Shown here: one piece after another, positions 53,959-64,000 of the stretch
Layout: every line of letters starts with the position of its first letter
Numbering within the stretch: position 1 is the first letter of the stretch
Assembly (NCBI GenBank): GCA_964017065.1
Contig: OZ024791.1
Coordinates: 1,051,887-1,115,886 of the forward strand
DNA length: 64,000 nt
Source of the DNA: Haliclona indistincta
Lineage: Eukaryota > Porifera > Demospongiae > Haplosclerida > Chalinidae
Direction: 5' to 3'
Made by a program: the position numbers and the translations under genes
Notes under the pieces: model-generated
Seen by the model: the letters and a program-made list of their open reading frames with translations, nothing else
What the model was told of the DNA's origin: nothing
Databases searched by the model: none

Positions 53959-56900
53959 ATGTCCGATGACATAGAGTTGAATCCCAGTCCAGGGACAGGT
54001 GAGGAGTGTAGCTGTGATCAGTGGTTACATTGAGTCCGCTCTCTCTTCTCTGGTGCAGTTGCTGATGACAACACTGCTGTGTACGAGGTGTTCCGTGAAC
54101 ACTTTGATCAACTAGTGAGGGCAATGGGGACTAGTCCAACTGCACTGATATCAGTCCTCTACTCTAAAGGACTGATCAGTGAAGATGTTAAGGATGATCT
54201 CTCAACACTCACTGGTGTTAGCAATAATGACAAAGCCATCAGGTTACTGACTGCAGTGGAGACTACAATGAAGGCTGAGCCCAGAGCAGCACGAGTAGTG
54301 AGAGAGTTGTGTGAGGCTGTGAATGATCAACCTGCACTGAGACATGTTGCTGATAGGATCACAACAGCACTAGGTGAGTGAGGGACTGGTCTTATTGTAT
54401 GGTACTAGTCTATTCCATCCTCTCCACTCAGATCAACCTGCTGGATCCAGTACTGTGGCAGTACCTGCTGCTACTCATGCACCACGACACACTCCTGCCC
54501 TAGTCCAGAGATACATTGACTACCTCAAGGATCGCTACATCAACAAATTACCGATACTGAAGGAAAAGGTGCTCAAGGTCCGACCAAAAGAGTTCATTCA
54601 CCTTAACCTGGTCAGCAATGCAGCCCAGGAGGAGGAGGAAGAAGAAGTCAAGAGTCAGTGTCTCTTGTTACAGCTCCATGGGGACGTTGCTGCAATAAAG
54701 AAGAAGAGGAGACCAATGGAGATGGAGGACATTGGTATCAGTGAGGACCAGTCAGTAGCACAACACATTTTGGTAGAAGGTAGTCCAGGAATAGGAAAAA
54801 CAATGTTTTCTTGGGAGCTTTGTCGCCAATGGGCAGAGGGCAAGATGCTACAAGATAAGGATATCGTTCTAATGCTACAGCTGCGTAGTAAGAGTGTGCG
54901 AGAGGCAAAGAGCTTGTCTGGTCTTTTCCATCACAGCAACGATAGCATCAAACAGGAGGTTTTGGAGCACATAACGTCAGTAGATGGTAGATGTGTGTTT
55001 CTAGTGCTGGAAGGATACGATGAGCTAACAGACGATCAGAGAACAGAGGATAGTATATTAAATAAGCTACTGATGGGAGATTGCCTGCCTAAAGCATCCA
55101 TTATGGTGACAAGTCGACCGCTAGCCAGTGATAGCTTGTGTCCAGAGTTTAGAGAAAGTGTTGATCAACACATTGAAGTATTGGGCTTTAATGATGAGGA
55201 TATAAAATCATATGTGGAGACAGCATGCCACAAGCAGCCCCAGGTATTGGCTGACTTGTTGTCGTACATATCTTCCAACCCGTTTGTGTCCTCTGTGATG
55301 TATATCCCTCTTCAATGCGCCATACTCACTGCCTTGTACATTGAGAAACGTAAACAGAAGAAGGGAGGTCTTTATGCTCCCACTACACTGACACAGCTTT
55401 ACACAGACCTACTACTCAGCTCATTGATTCGCTACATCAGTGATCATCCGGTCTACAGTAAGTGTAAAACAGCATCAATCAGGCAACTGACTGACTTGCC
55501 CTCAGAGGTACAGGAACAGGTTTGGAAGCTGTCCCAGCTAGCAGCAGAGGGTCTGGAGAACAGACAGTTTATATTCGATAGCATTCCGTGTGATGATATG
55601 GGTCTGATGCAAAGTGCAGAGGAGGAGTTAGTAATCGGTAGTTCAGTGTCTTACTGCTTCTTACATCTGACCCTACAGGAATATTTGGCCGCCTTGCACT
55701 GGTCTAGAATGGGTTCAGAGGATATGGTTAGACTGGTTAGTGAGACGAGCCTGTTTCCTCTTGACACACTTGTTAGAGATGGGATTACTGAAGCAGCAGG
55801 TTACCATTGGCCAGCTCTTTACTTTCTATCAGGTCTCACTAAACTCACTTCAGTTCCTGTTGAGCTGTTGAAAACAAGCCTTGCAGCAGCTGACAATCAC
55901 TTGAAGGATGAGTACACAATGAAAGAAATATGCGAGTATCCATTTTTATTTCCAGTTTATTCAGCTGGTATTGGAGCTCAATATAATCCATACTACTTTC
56001 AACTGCTGTTTGAATCTCAATCCTGTGATCTGGTTAATAAGCTTTTCTTAAAAGAAACTAGTGAACCCAGGATTACTAATCCACTAGAATGCTTTGTTAC
56101 TGCCTGGTGTGTTGCTAACAGTAGTCCCACATCACGATGGAGTCCTAACTTTCCGAACTTGTCAATATTTCTCAAGTTTCTGGACCATCTTGAGCGGTTT
56201 GGCTACTGCTCAATGAAGCAACAACATGGAACAACAGTGGGGATAGATATAGATGGAGTGTCTACATATTCAACAATCTTACCATCTCTTTCATCGTTCT
56301 TTCCTTATTTGGAATATTTTCGTTTGAATAATATTCCTGTTATTAATGTAATCCAATTTGTACCATTGTTTTCTATTCTACACAAACTGGTCTCATTGAA
56401 AGCACTATCGATCAGCATCAAAGGTGATGAAGGTGTGTTACCAGCAGTGACTATACCACCACAACACTGCCCATCACTCTCATTGGTCCAACTAGAGGGT
56501 AGAGCAAGCTCATTTCTATTCCAATCTCTTGTCTTGCCCAATATCAAAACTCTTACTATACTATCATGTCCTTTGCCTAGCTCTAATCTCAGCAGTCTCT
56601 GCACTGGTCTGTGTCAAACCACTAGTCTCAAGATGTTTACAGTGTTATATTCTGAATTGACTACACATGAAGCCAAAGAACTGGCTAGTGCTCTGGAGCA
56701 GAATAGATCTCTAGAGGTTGTACATATTGATGATGACTCAGTGACTATCACTGATGATGGTATTAGAATACTCAGACAAGTGTTGAGCAACCATCCTACA
56801 GTGAAAGAGATGATCGAGTTACCTTATCTTGAGTCAGATCACAGCTCCTCACCCACTCTCAGGGACGATGATGATCTACAGCTAGTTATAGCCATGAGTC

Positions 56901-56983
56901 TATCAATGGCAGAAGAGCAGAAGAGGAAGATGGAAGAGAAAGAACTACAGCAAGTATTGAGCCTGTCTCTTGTAGACCAGTAA
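53959..56983 (+). CDS. NLR (CARD-like, NACHT, LRR-like, UIM-like), second copy
   Basis: Exons 53959-53998, 54059-54373 and 54432-56983. The 968-residue product is identical to the one at 42155-45179, including Walker A GSPGIGKT, LEGYDEL and the two UIM-like motifs at the C-terminus. Identity extends through introns and flanks, so this is probably the same gene assembled twice; a true recent duplicate cannot be excluded from sequence alone. Confidence 0.88.
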
Positions 56984-57530
56984 TCACTATTTCAATTTCT
57001 CTCTGCTTTCATACGATTGCAACTTACATCAATTCTTGTGCAATTTTGTCAAATTATAAGAAACCCACTTCCTTCTTTGTCATTTGTCTTGTTTTCTTGA
57101 CTTTTTGTTGTTATCTTGTCATTAGATAGTTTTAATTAACTAGTTACTCTGAAAACACTCTCTTCTGTGTTTTTGCATGAATTTTTTGAAAATCTTATCG
57201 TAAGAACCAGAACCGACATGTCAATAACAATATTTATGAGTTGCTTACATTATCATGAAATTAACATAAATGCAAGTTGTAGACGCATGCTAAGATTTGA
57301 TATAAAGATGTAAACACCAACGTATCAGAAGGAACTATAGCAGCTGTTGCAACATGGATACTACCGTTTATGATACATACACTATAGTAGTTATGGCAAC
57401 ATAAGTGCCAAATATAAATTATTATCCAAACCTATTATAAACAGGAGTCCATAAATAAAGTATTATAACAGTGGAATTGCACTACAGCCTTGTTTATTCA
57501 CTTCCTGTGTACAATGCTGTCGCTCTACAG

Positions 57531-58211
57531 GATCAAGAAGACCGTCCTGAACAATTACCGGATGTATCTTCAGTTGAAACCACTCCTAAATCAAAGAAGA
57601 CGAAGGTGACTAGAGAACATGAACTGTAACTGGACCATTGTGCTTTCTTGTGATCGCAGAAATCTAAAGGAGAGAAGAAGAGTAAGAAGGGGAGCAAGAA
57701 GAAGGAGGCAGCCAAGGTGGATGATGAACTGACAGGAGAAGGGTCTGGTTTACTGGACCTAGTGGAACCACTAGAGGAACAACCGCCATTGACAACCTTC
57801 ACTACACTAGCACAAGACACTAACCTTGAACTAGTAAGTCACTTGACCGTTATGTGCAACTAGATGGTGACCTCTATTTGTTCTCATAGACCTATGATAT
57901 CAAGGGTGACTCAGTGCATAGTACCCGATCGAGTGACAGTAGCTGGTGGTCTTCCGGTGAGCCAGTGTGTGTTGATAGCTGTGTGTATGATGGTGGTCCC
58001 TGTATTCCAGCAATCTCTAGCTCTCTGAAAACACACTGCTATCGATGGACTTTAATGTATTGGACTCACTCAATGTTAAACTAGAGCGCCCATGGCCAGT
58101 AAGCAACTCTCTTTCTCTCGATCTCTCTCTCTCTCTCTGCAGATCAGTGCTAAAGGTAGTGACGCTCGGCTGGTCTCCTCCATATTGGAAGAACTAAAGG
58201 CTCTCGTGTGA
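57531..58211 (+). pseudogene. Broken AP3D1 3' exons, second copy of fragment D
   Basis: Same insertions and exon losses as 45727-46407. One base differs in an intron (T57879 against C46075). Confidence 0.87.
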
Positions 58212-58570
58212 CAATGCAAAGTTTTCTAGAGAATTAATTTGTGCTATAGACATTTCATTATAGTTGTGTGTCTTGTAGATGGTCTATTGTTAATGAGAAA
58301 TCCACAGAACTTGTAAAAGTAACTTGTATCACTTAGGTACAAAAAATAACATTACCCTCTTCAAAAAAAGCACAAATTTACTTGGTATCCTTCAGACCGT
58401 TGTTTTATTTGCAGAGACAACTTGCATTTTAGAGCAATCTATTATAATAGAACTCTTATTAGTTTATCTGCTACAGTAAAAGTTCATTGTTATTTTTGAA
58501 ATGTTTAGCATACTACTCAGCTAAGCTAGACTACTTGTACAAAAATAATATAAACATACTGGAGCTAGCA

Positions 58571-60493
58571 CTAATCGTCATCTTTAAATATACTACATGC
58601 ACCATCAGTGCATGTATATATAATACCTAAAATAAGTATTGCAATGATGAGGACTATAAAAGTAATTACAAGGACTATAACAATAATTACAGCTATGATA
58701 ATAGCAATCCACACTCCAGCAACCAAAACCACGAACATATTGAGAAGATTAATCAGTATAATTCCTACTACAAAGAAGACAACCCAGCCAGTTGTTGAGC
58801 CATGCAGCACTACAAGGTTAGTCTCACCAGTCGTGGGATCTGGCGCTAGCATACAGCATATCGCAAAAGCAAGAAGGAAGAGGGCATAGACAATGGACAG
58901 TGCGACCAAGAACGGACTTATGAATACTGAACCATACTTGTTCAGAATGCCTACATCATGTATTTCATTATAATCACAAACGATTTTTTCTGCTATTTGT
59001 ATGGCATCTTCTTTTGCTTCTTCTGTCATTCCTAAGCCTTTGACATCACTCATACCACGTTTCTTGATGACTGTGTAAAGCAGATCAACAAATAACCCTA
59101 TTGGATACTCCTCGATATAGTAGTAGCTATAGATTAAAAACGTAAAGATACCAGCCAAAGGAATAAAAAATCCTCCAAGTATCATGTACCAAAGATAAGG
59201 ACTGATCCGAACTGTGCTGTCAGCGGGAAAGTTCCTGTTCTCGTAATACATCTTTGCTGCAATGCACACGATCATCAGTATTTGTGCCACCATCTGCATT
59301 ATCACATGGGCAAAGAACCAGTAAGGATAAGATCGACCTGTTCCTGACACTGGACCATCCTCTCGATACGTTTCAATGGCACAAATGGTTCGCAAGATTA
59401 CAAAAGAACGAAGTACATATATGAAAAAAATATTCCAAAGAGCTGACACAACAAATCCAGTGATTCCCAAGTCAGTGCTAACATCAATGCCATCCTCAGA
59501 ACGCAAGTGAATGCTCAAAAAGACCTTGAGCATAGAACATATGGTTATCGGGTAGGCAAACACCTCTATTAGCAGTAGTCGAAACAAATCTGCATATTTA
59601 TTTTTGCAACAAAGCTTACAGCATTGATCACATTGTCCTCTATCAGGACTAGATGTAGCTGCTTCATTTCCAGAATCAACTTCATCATTGGAACTTCCTC
59701 TGGCACTAATACAACATGTACTGCTGCTTGTAGCTTCTTCATCAGTGCTGTACGTCCTATCTCTACAATATTTATATATGTCGCAAGCTAACTTGCATCG
59801 GTGAAAGTAGATGGCAATGATCAAGTCCATTGAAGTGAGAAGCCAGGAGACAGTTGAGAAACCAAGGTTTACAAAGTCGACAACTGTCCTCGTGCTGCTA
59901 GCTGCAACGGTAATTAAAGTAATCAAGAAGAGAATAAATGCAAACAAAAAGTTGCCGTATGTCACAACTTCCCGGATGTATCTAGAAAAAAGAGGGAATA
60001 CCAATTCTTTCAAATATCTCTTTCCATCCTCTTGCGCTTTACGGACAGAACGCTTTATTTCTACTATAGGAGCAAGGCCTGGCTTCTTTCCATTGCGAAC
60101 GAGTCGGGAAGTGCAGATTGCACTGCATTTCTCTCCACAGGATAATTCTTCTTGATCTTCTTCGATCGACTCATTTAAGCCTTCGATTGCTGCCGGTGGC
60201 GTTTCTTTCTGTTGAAGGGATCCAATTTCAACCACGGTCATCTCGATCTCTCTAAAATAAGCATTCTGCCTCGCACGCACAGTAGTTGTCCGCCACATAA
60301 CTAACCGACGGCCATTGTCCGAATCGAAGACGGCGACCGTATCGACGGTCTTCTCTAAATCTATCACTTCTATTTCACCACCACTAGTGCTAGCAGTGAG
60401 AACGCCGCTGCTCTCAGCTAGGCCTTTGCTGCTGGGAACCACTTTATTCATATTGCAATGCCTACTGAGTGCCGAGTACTGATGAGCTGGCAC
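58571..60493 (-). CDS. Multipass membrane protein, sponge family of unknown function (TM2, complete)
   Basis: Single-exon frame of 640 residues. The first Met (60493, MPAHQYSAL) and a second Met at residue 15 (MNKVVPSSKG) are both possible starts. The N-terminus is about 165 residues, Glu-rich and soluble, with CGEKCSAICTSRL and GLAPIVEIKRSVRKAQEDGKR, as in TM1. About eight membrane spans follow, with a Ser/Cys-rich loop (STCCISARGSSNDE, CDQCCKLCC) between spans two and three. The family core CIAAKMYYENR, RISPYLWYM, GGFFIPLAGIFTF and TGETNLVVL is present. It ends in a long hydrophobic run then CTDGACSIFKDDD. Function unknown. Confidence 0.84.
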   Translation of the reverse strand: MPAHQYSALSRHCNMNKVVPSSKGLAESSGVLTASTSGGEIEVIDLEKTVDTVAVFDSDNGRRLVMWRTTTVRARQNAYFREIEMTVVEIGSLQQKETPPAAIEGLNESIEEDQEELSCGEKCSAICTSRLVRNGKKPGLAPIVEIKRSVRKAQEDGKRYLKELVFPLFSRYIREVVTYGNFLFAFILFLITLITVAASSTRTVVDFVNLGFSTVSWLLTSMDLIIAIYFHRCKLACDIYKYCRDRTYSTDEEATSSSTCCISARGSSNDEVDSGNEAATSSPDRGQCDQCCKLCCKNKYADLFRLLLIEVFAYPITICSMLKVFLSIHLRSEDGIDVSTDLGITGFVVSALWNIFFIYVLRSFVILRTICAIETYREDGPVSGTGRSYPYWFFAHVIMQMVAQILMIVCIAAKMYYENRNFPADSTVRISPYLWYMILGGFFIPLAGIFTFLIYSYYYIEEYPIGLFVDLLYTVIKKRGMSDVKGLGMTEEAKEDAIQIAEKIVCDYNEIHDVGILNKYGSVFISPFLVALSIVYALFLLAFAICCMLAPDPTTGETNLVVLHGSTTGWVVFFVVGIILINLLNMFVVLVAGVWIAIIIAVIIVIVLVITFIVLIIAILILGIIYTCTDGACSIFKDDD

Positions 60494-62260
60494 TCACCTC
60501 TATAGCTTACAGTTAGTTTGTAACTTGTGAGAAAGAGAGATCCCGGTTATGACTCACTGCTAGCCTGCAGGCTGCATTGACTGCTCAGGTTCCTGGTTCT
60601 CTGCTGATTATGTACGCACATAGTCACGTGACTTTCTAGAGCCCCACCCAAGAGCCCCACCCAAGATCTGCTAGCTGTCGCTGGCAGGCTCGTAAACGCC
60701 ATGTAAATCTGGAATTCTCAATTTCAAGCTGCAAAATGACTTGCAGTATATAGTAGTTTATTGATGTGGCATGCTAAATCACATGACAGGTGTTAGGTTA
60801 TATGAACGCTAGGACAGCGCGCTTAATGAGCCCCGCCCATTTAGATCTGAGCTCTAAACTTTTTAGGTAGCATTTCATTTAATGCACGTGAATTAAGCTT
60901 CCAAACTTGCTGTAGAGATGGATGAACTAATTTGAGTGAACAAGCAAGGGTTTTCAACTCAAAGCAACACTCTTCCTGCTCCTGAAACTTCCAGCTGCAT
61001 GTACATTAAGTATTTCCCAGGTAAAACTGGCAAATATTTTGCACATATGTTACATGTATAGAGTGCCAAATGTCCAGGAAAAACATATAAATCGTATATG
61101 CAACATAATGTTCAATATAATTATTATATAAAACATAATAATTATTATGTACATAGCTTTGATATAGAAAAAAATTGTATTAGAGGCTTTATAGAGACAG
61201 TGCCAAATGTCCAGAAAAACGTAGATTATTATGTTACTTACTGTTTACATATGTTTACTGGATACTGTTTACATAATGTACATATGTAACATATTTGCCA
61301 GAAATAACATCATTCTACATAATATGTATGTAACATAATTTATTATGTAGAACTATGTTTTTTCTGTGCCAGTTTTACCTGGGTTGGTACTTGTACATTA
61401 GCATCAGTAACTTCTGCTGCGAAAAATGATCTTGGCAGCCAGCTCTTCAAACTACACAGGCATATCAAGGAAGAATATCCTCACCAAATGTCAAATTGGA
61501 ATGTTTATGACTGGAAGCATGAAGTATGCCTAGACGCTCCTAAGTAAATATCATAGTCACCTTTGTGTATAATAAGCATAGTGTGTATACACATAATGCA
61601 TATCACTATGTGTATACAAGATGTAGCAGCATATTATACTTGTGTGTTTGTGGGCTTACAAATTAAGCAGTTCCTAGCTCCTTCACCAGAATGCAGCTTG
61701 TGGCTGCACATGCAAAAGCTAGTTAAAACCATGATTAATTTTGTGGGTCTCCTCGTGTGATGCATGGGAATTATACAAGGAGTATACAATAAGTGAAGGA
61801 AGGCATTTAAACAGCATGATTCTCTACAGCTTTGTTTACTCACTTTGTGTTGCATTGTCAGCATGCAGCAGTTTGGCGAAGATGTGTTGTAAGCTACAAT
61901 GGACATAACATTATAAGATCAATATAAGTACATGTGGATGGGATTCCCCTTGCTATGGTCAATTTGTAACACTAACAACTACAGCTGTAGCTATGTGCAT
62001 TGTCAGCTATAGTTAGTGTATGGTTGCTCAATGCATGATTATACACAAGTGTATGTCATAGTATACGATTATAGGATTGTATACGATTATAGGCTGCAGT
62101 ATGCAGTAGCTAACATGTTGAGCAAATGTGTGACCAGCAGACCCACTCATCAGGTTCATCACTCAACCAATGATCATGAAAAAGATGATTAAGGACAAAA
62201 GTATAAGGACGACAAAACAATTAAAAAGGAAATGTATAAAATTAATCGATAGTAAGAGGA
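60494..62260. other. Intergenic region between TM2 and TM4; MITE and relics, no gene
   Basis: It contains the TM2 promoter region (no clear motif), a direct repeat AGAGCCCCACCCA near 60640-60665, an AT-rich MITE (61015-61383), and from about 61835 sequence matching the 3' flank of TM3 (28790-29030, 29180-29260), including GCAGCAGTTTGGCGAAGATG. Confidence 0.6.
61015..61383. mobile_element. 369-bp AT-rich MITE
   Basis: The terminal inverted repeat CCCAGGTAAAACTGGCA is matched by its complement at 61367-61383. The interior is full of TACATAATG/ATGTAACAT palindromes and two copies of GTGCCAAATGTCCAG. No coding region is seen. A target duplication could not be assigned. Confidence 0.8.
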
Positions 62261-63844
62261 TTATGATGATTCAGTTGTTGTTCTCTGTGGATGCTGTTTA
62301 CCACTACACCTGTTGTAGATGAAAGTAATAGCTTTCCAAGTTACAACCACCAAAGGCACCAACAAATTGACAAGGATGACCAGTACGACTCCTATCGTGA
62401 AGAACACCACCCAGCCAGTTGTTGAACCATCTAACACTACAAAATTAGTCTCACCAGTCATATAATCTGGGTCCAACACACAGCATATGGCGAAAGCAAG
62501 TAGTGACAAAGCATAGACAACCAAGAAAGTTACCAATAAAAAGGGCCTTTTCAGTATGATAGCACACTTGTTTAGAGTGCCTACATTATGAAGTTTCTCA
62601 AAATCACTCATAAGTATGCTTGCAACAATCTCTGTTTTTGGTGAGATTCTCGTCTCTTCTGCTTCTCCAGTACTTATTTTTGTAAACTTGATTTCTTTAT
62701 AAAGCAAATCAATGAAAAATTCGATCGGATATTCCTGAATACGGTAGAAATTGAAGATTGTAAAAGTAAAGACTCCAGCAAAAGGAATAAAGTATCCTCC
62801 AACAATCATGTACCAGAGATAGGGGCTGATTCGTACTGTTCCATCAACAGAATACTCTCTGTTCTCATAATACATCTTTGCTCCAATGCACACGATCATT
62901 AATACTTGTACTACCAACTGGCCCATTGCATGGAAAATAAACCAAAAATCAATCAACCAAGCTGTTTTTACGATTGAACCAACTTTTCGGCGTTTCCATG
63001 AAACACAAATGGTCCAAAAGATCACAGCAGAACATAGTACATAGAAGAATAAGTTCCAACAAGCTATCATTGCAAATTCAGTCATGCTCAAACCTGTTAT
63101 GATTTCTGAATGATTGATACGAAGAACAGTGTCATTCTGACGAATGCTCAACAAGCCCTTGAGCAAAGAGGATATGGTTAGTGGGTATATGCATATTCCC
63201 ATGAGGACCAATCGAATCAAATCAATATATTTGTTGTGCTTAAATATACTGCATGATGTGCTGCCCATGCTGGGTGCAGCCTCGCCTGGTATCGGTTCAA
63301 ATTCGACAGACTCGTTTCTGTTTGAACACCAGTTGTTGCAACGCGTGCATGCAACACGGACTGACTTGCATCTGTGATTGATTATGACATAGATTATGAC
63401 AATAGAAAAGTCCAATAAGGACAGAAGACAGACAAGTATCCAGAAAGCGATGTGAACATACTGAAGTACAGCAATGGTATGATCACTATGATCATTGTAG
63501 GGTGCGCGGGTAAGAATGATACTATCGGCAATGATGGCGAAGGGACCAAATACAGCAGCAAACACGGCATTCAAATACGTCACTAGTTCTCTGATTGTAT
63601 CATTAAAAAGGGGGAACATCAATTCTTTCAGCACCTTCTTTCCCTCCATTTGTGCTAGTCGCATCGAAGGCTTTATTTCGACTACTGGAACGAGGCATTC
63701 GCACAACTTCTTACTGCATCCGCGTTCATCATTATGCAAGGCGTCTTCTACAGTCTCCTGGGCTTGTAGAGAGTCGATTTTGATTACAACCTGACAAATC
63801 TCCTCGCTTCGTAATGCTGACTGGTCTGAAGTCGCAGCGGCCAT
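62261..63844 (-). CDS. Multipass membrane protein, sponge family of unknown function (TM4)
   Basis: Single-exon frame of 527 residues starting MAAATSDQSALRSEE, the closest relative of TM3 (29402-30955). It has the same N-terminal region (GCSKKLCE, VPVVEIKPSMRLAQ), the same loop with CTRCNNWCSNRNESVEFEP, and the family core CIGAKMYYENR, RISPYLWYM, GGYFIPFAGVFTF and TGETNFVVL. Both flanks also match TM3, so gene and promoter duplicated together. The C-terminus differs (RCSGKQHPQRTTTESS). About 8-9 membrane spans; function unknown. Confidence 0.84.
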   Translation of the reverse strand: MAAATSDQSALRSEEICQVVIKIDSLQAQETVEDALHNDERGCSKKLCECLVPVVEIKPSMRLAQMEGKKVLKELMFPLFNDTIRELVTYLNAVFAAVFGPFAIIADSIILTRAPYNDHSDHTIAVLQYVHIAFWILVCLLSLLDFSIVIIYVIINHRCKSVRVACTRCNNWCSNRNESVEFEPIPGEAAPSMGSTSCSIFKHNKYIDLIRLVLMGICIYPLTISSLLKGLLSIRQNDTVLRINHSEIITGLSMTEFAMIACWNLFFYVLCSAVIFWTICVSWKRRKVGSIVKTAWLIDFWFIFHAMGQLVVQVLMIVCIGAKMYYENREYSVDGTVRISPYLWYMIVGGYFIPFAGVFTFTIFNFYRIQEYPIEFFIDLLYKEIKFTKISTGEAEETRISPKTEIVASILMSDFEKLHNVGTLNKCAIILKRPFLLVTFLVVYALSLLAFAICCVLDPDYMTGETNFVVLDGSTTGWVVFFTIGVVLVILVNLLVPLVVVTWKAITFIYNRCSGKQHPQRTTTESS

Positions 63845-64000
63845 TATTCAGTGTGTTTGCTCTGGAGTTGCGGCACTCCATGGGCGTGGTGGATTCGTAG
63901 GTGGAGGTTCATCGCTAGGTTTCAACAAGACAGAGTCAAAACATGTTAAATCATCCGCTATTGCACTACATAGCACTGCGCGAATGACCGGGATTCCCCA
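63845..64000. promoter_or_regulatory. Putative promoter region of TM4, conserved with TM3
   Basis: About 115 bp upstream of the start codon match the region upstream of TM3 (30956-31110): GGATTCGTAGGTGGAGGTT, TCGCTAGG, AGAGTCAAAACATGT and AAATCATC. Non-coding conservation suggests shared regulation or simply recent duplication. No TATA box is clear. Confidence 0.45.

Overview
This looks like genomic DNA from a marine sponge, most probably Amphimedon queenslandica or a close relative. The species is inferred, not read from a marker. Supporting signs are compact metazoan genes with introns of about 50-60 bp, an AP-3 adaptor delta gene, a NACHT receptor with a CARD-like N-terminus, a death-domain/ankyrin protein, a large EMI/EGF/sushi/Ig surface protein, many small inverted-repeat transposons, and two 200-N scaffold gaps.

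Layout. (1) 1-3963 (+): the 3' half of AP3D1 (AP-3 complex delta subunit) in 21 short exons, cut by a gap at 3993-4192. (2) 4204-17700 (-): a very large secreted or surface protein with signal peptide, EMI, about 19 EGF exons, two sushi domains, one more EGF, a 1,174-codon exon ending in two Ig domains, and a 3' end lost in the gap. Its introns are full of foldback elements and MITEs. (3) 18902-22388 (-): the decayed 3' half of a tandem paralogue, cut by a Ty3/gypsy element (22389 to about 26490), a hAT MITE and a 1.2 kb insertion. (4) 26.5-29.4 kb: transposon remnants. (5) 29.4-63.8 kb: a gene cluster made of a multipass membrane-protein family (four loci plus a fragment), a death-ankyrin gene, a NACHT receptor (NLR), and repeated broken copies of the AP3D1 3' exons.

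The block 36175-47784 is almost identical to 47985-59588, and the two copies lie exactly on either side of the second 200-N gap. The simplest reading is two overlapping contig ends that were never merged. If so, the NLR, the TM1 gene and three AP3D1 fragments are each counted twice and TM2 is counted one and a half times.

The most interesting biology is the NLR. It has a short first exon resembling a 2A peptide, a CARD-like domain, NACHT, leucine-rich-like repeats, and two ubiquitin-interacting-motif-like segments at the C-terminus. It sits among paralogous multipass membrane proteins of unknown function that were amplified together with pieces of AP3D1. The (CT)n tracts inside AP3D1 introns appear to have mediated exon-deleting recombination in the copies. 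No functional link between the membrane proteins and the NLR is shown by the sequence; it is only suggested by the clustering.
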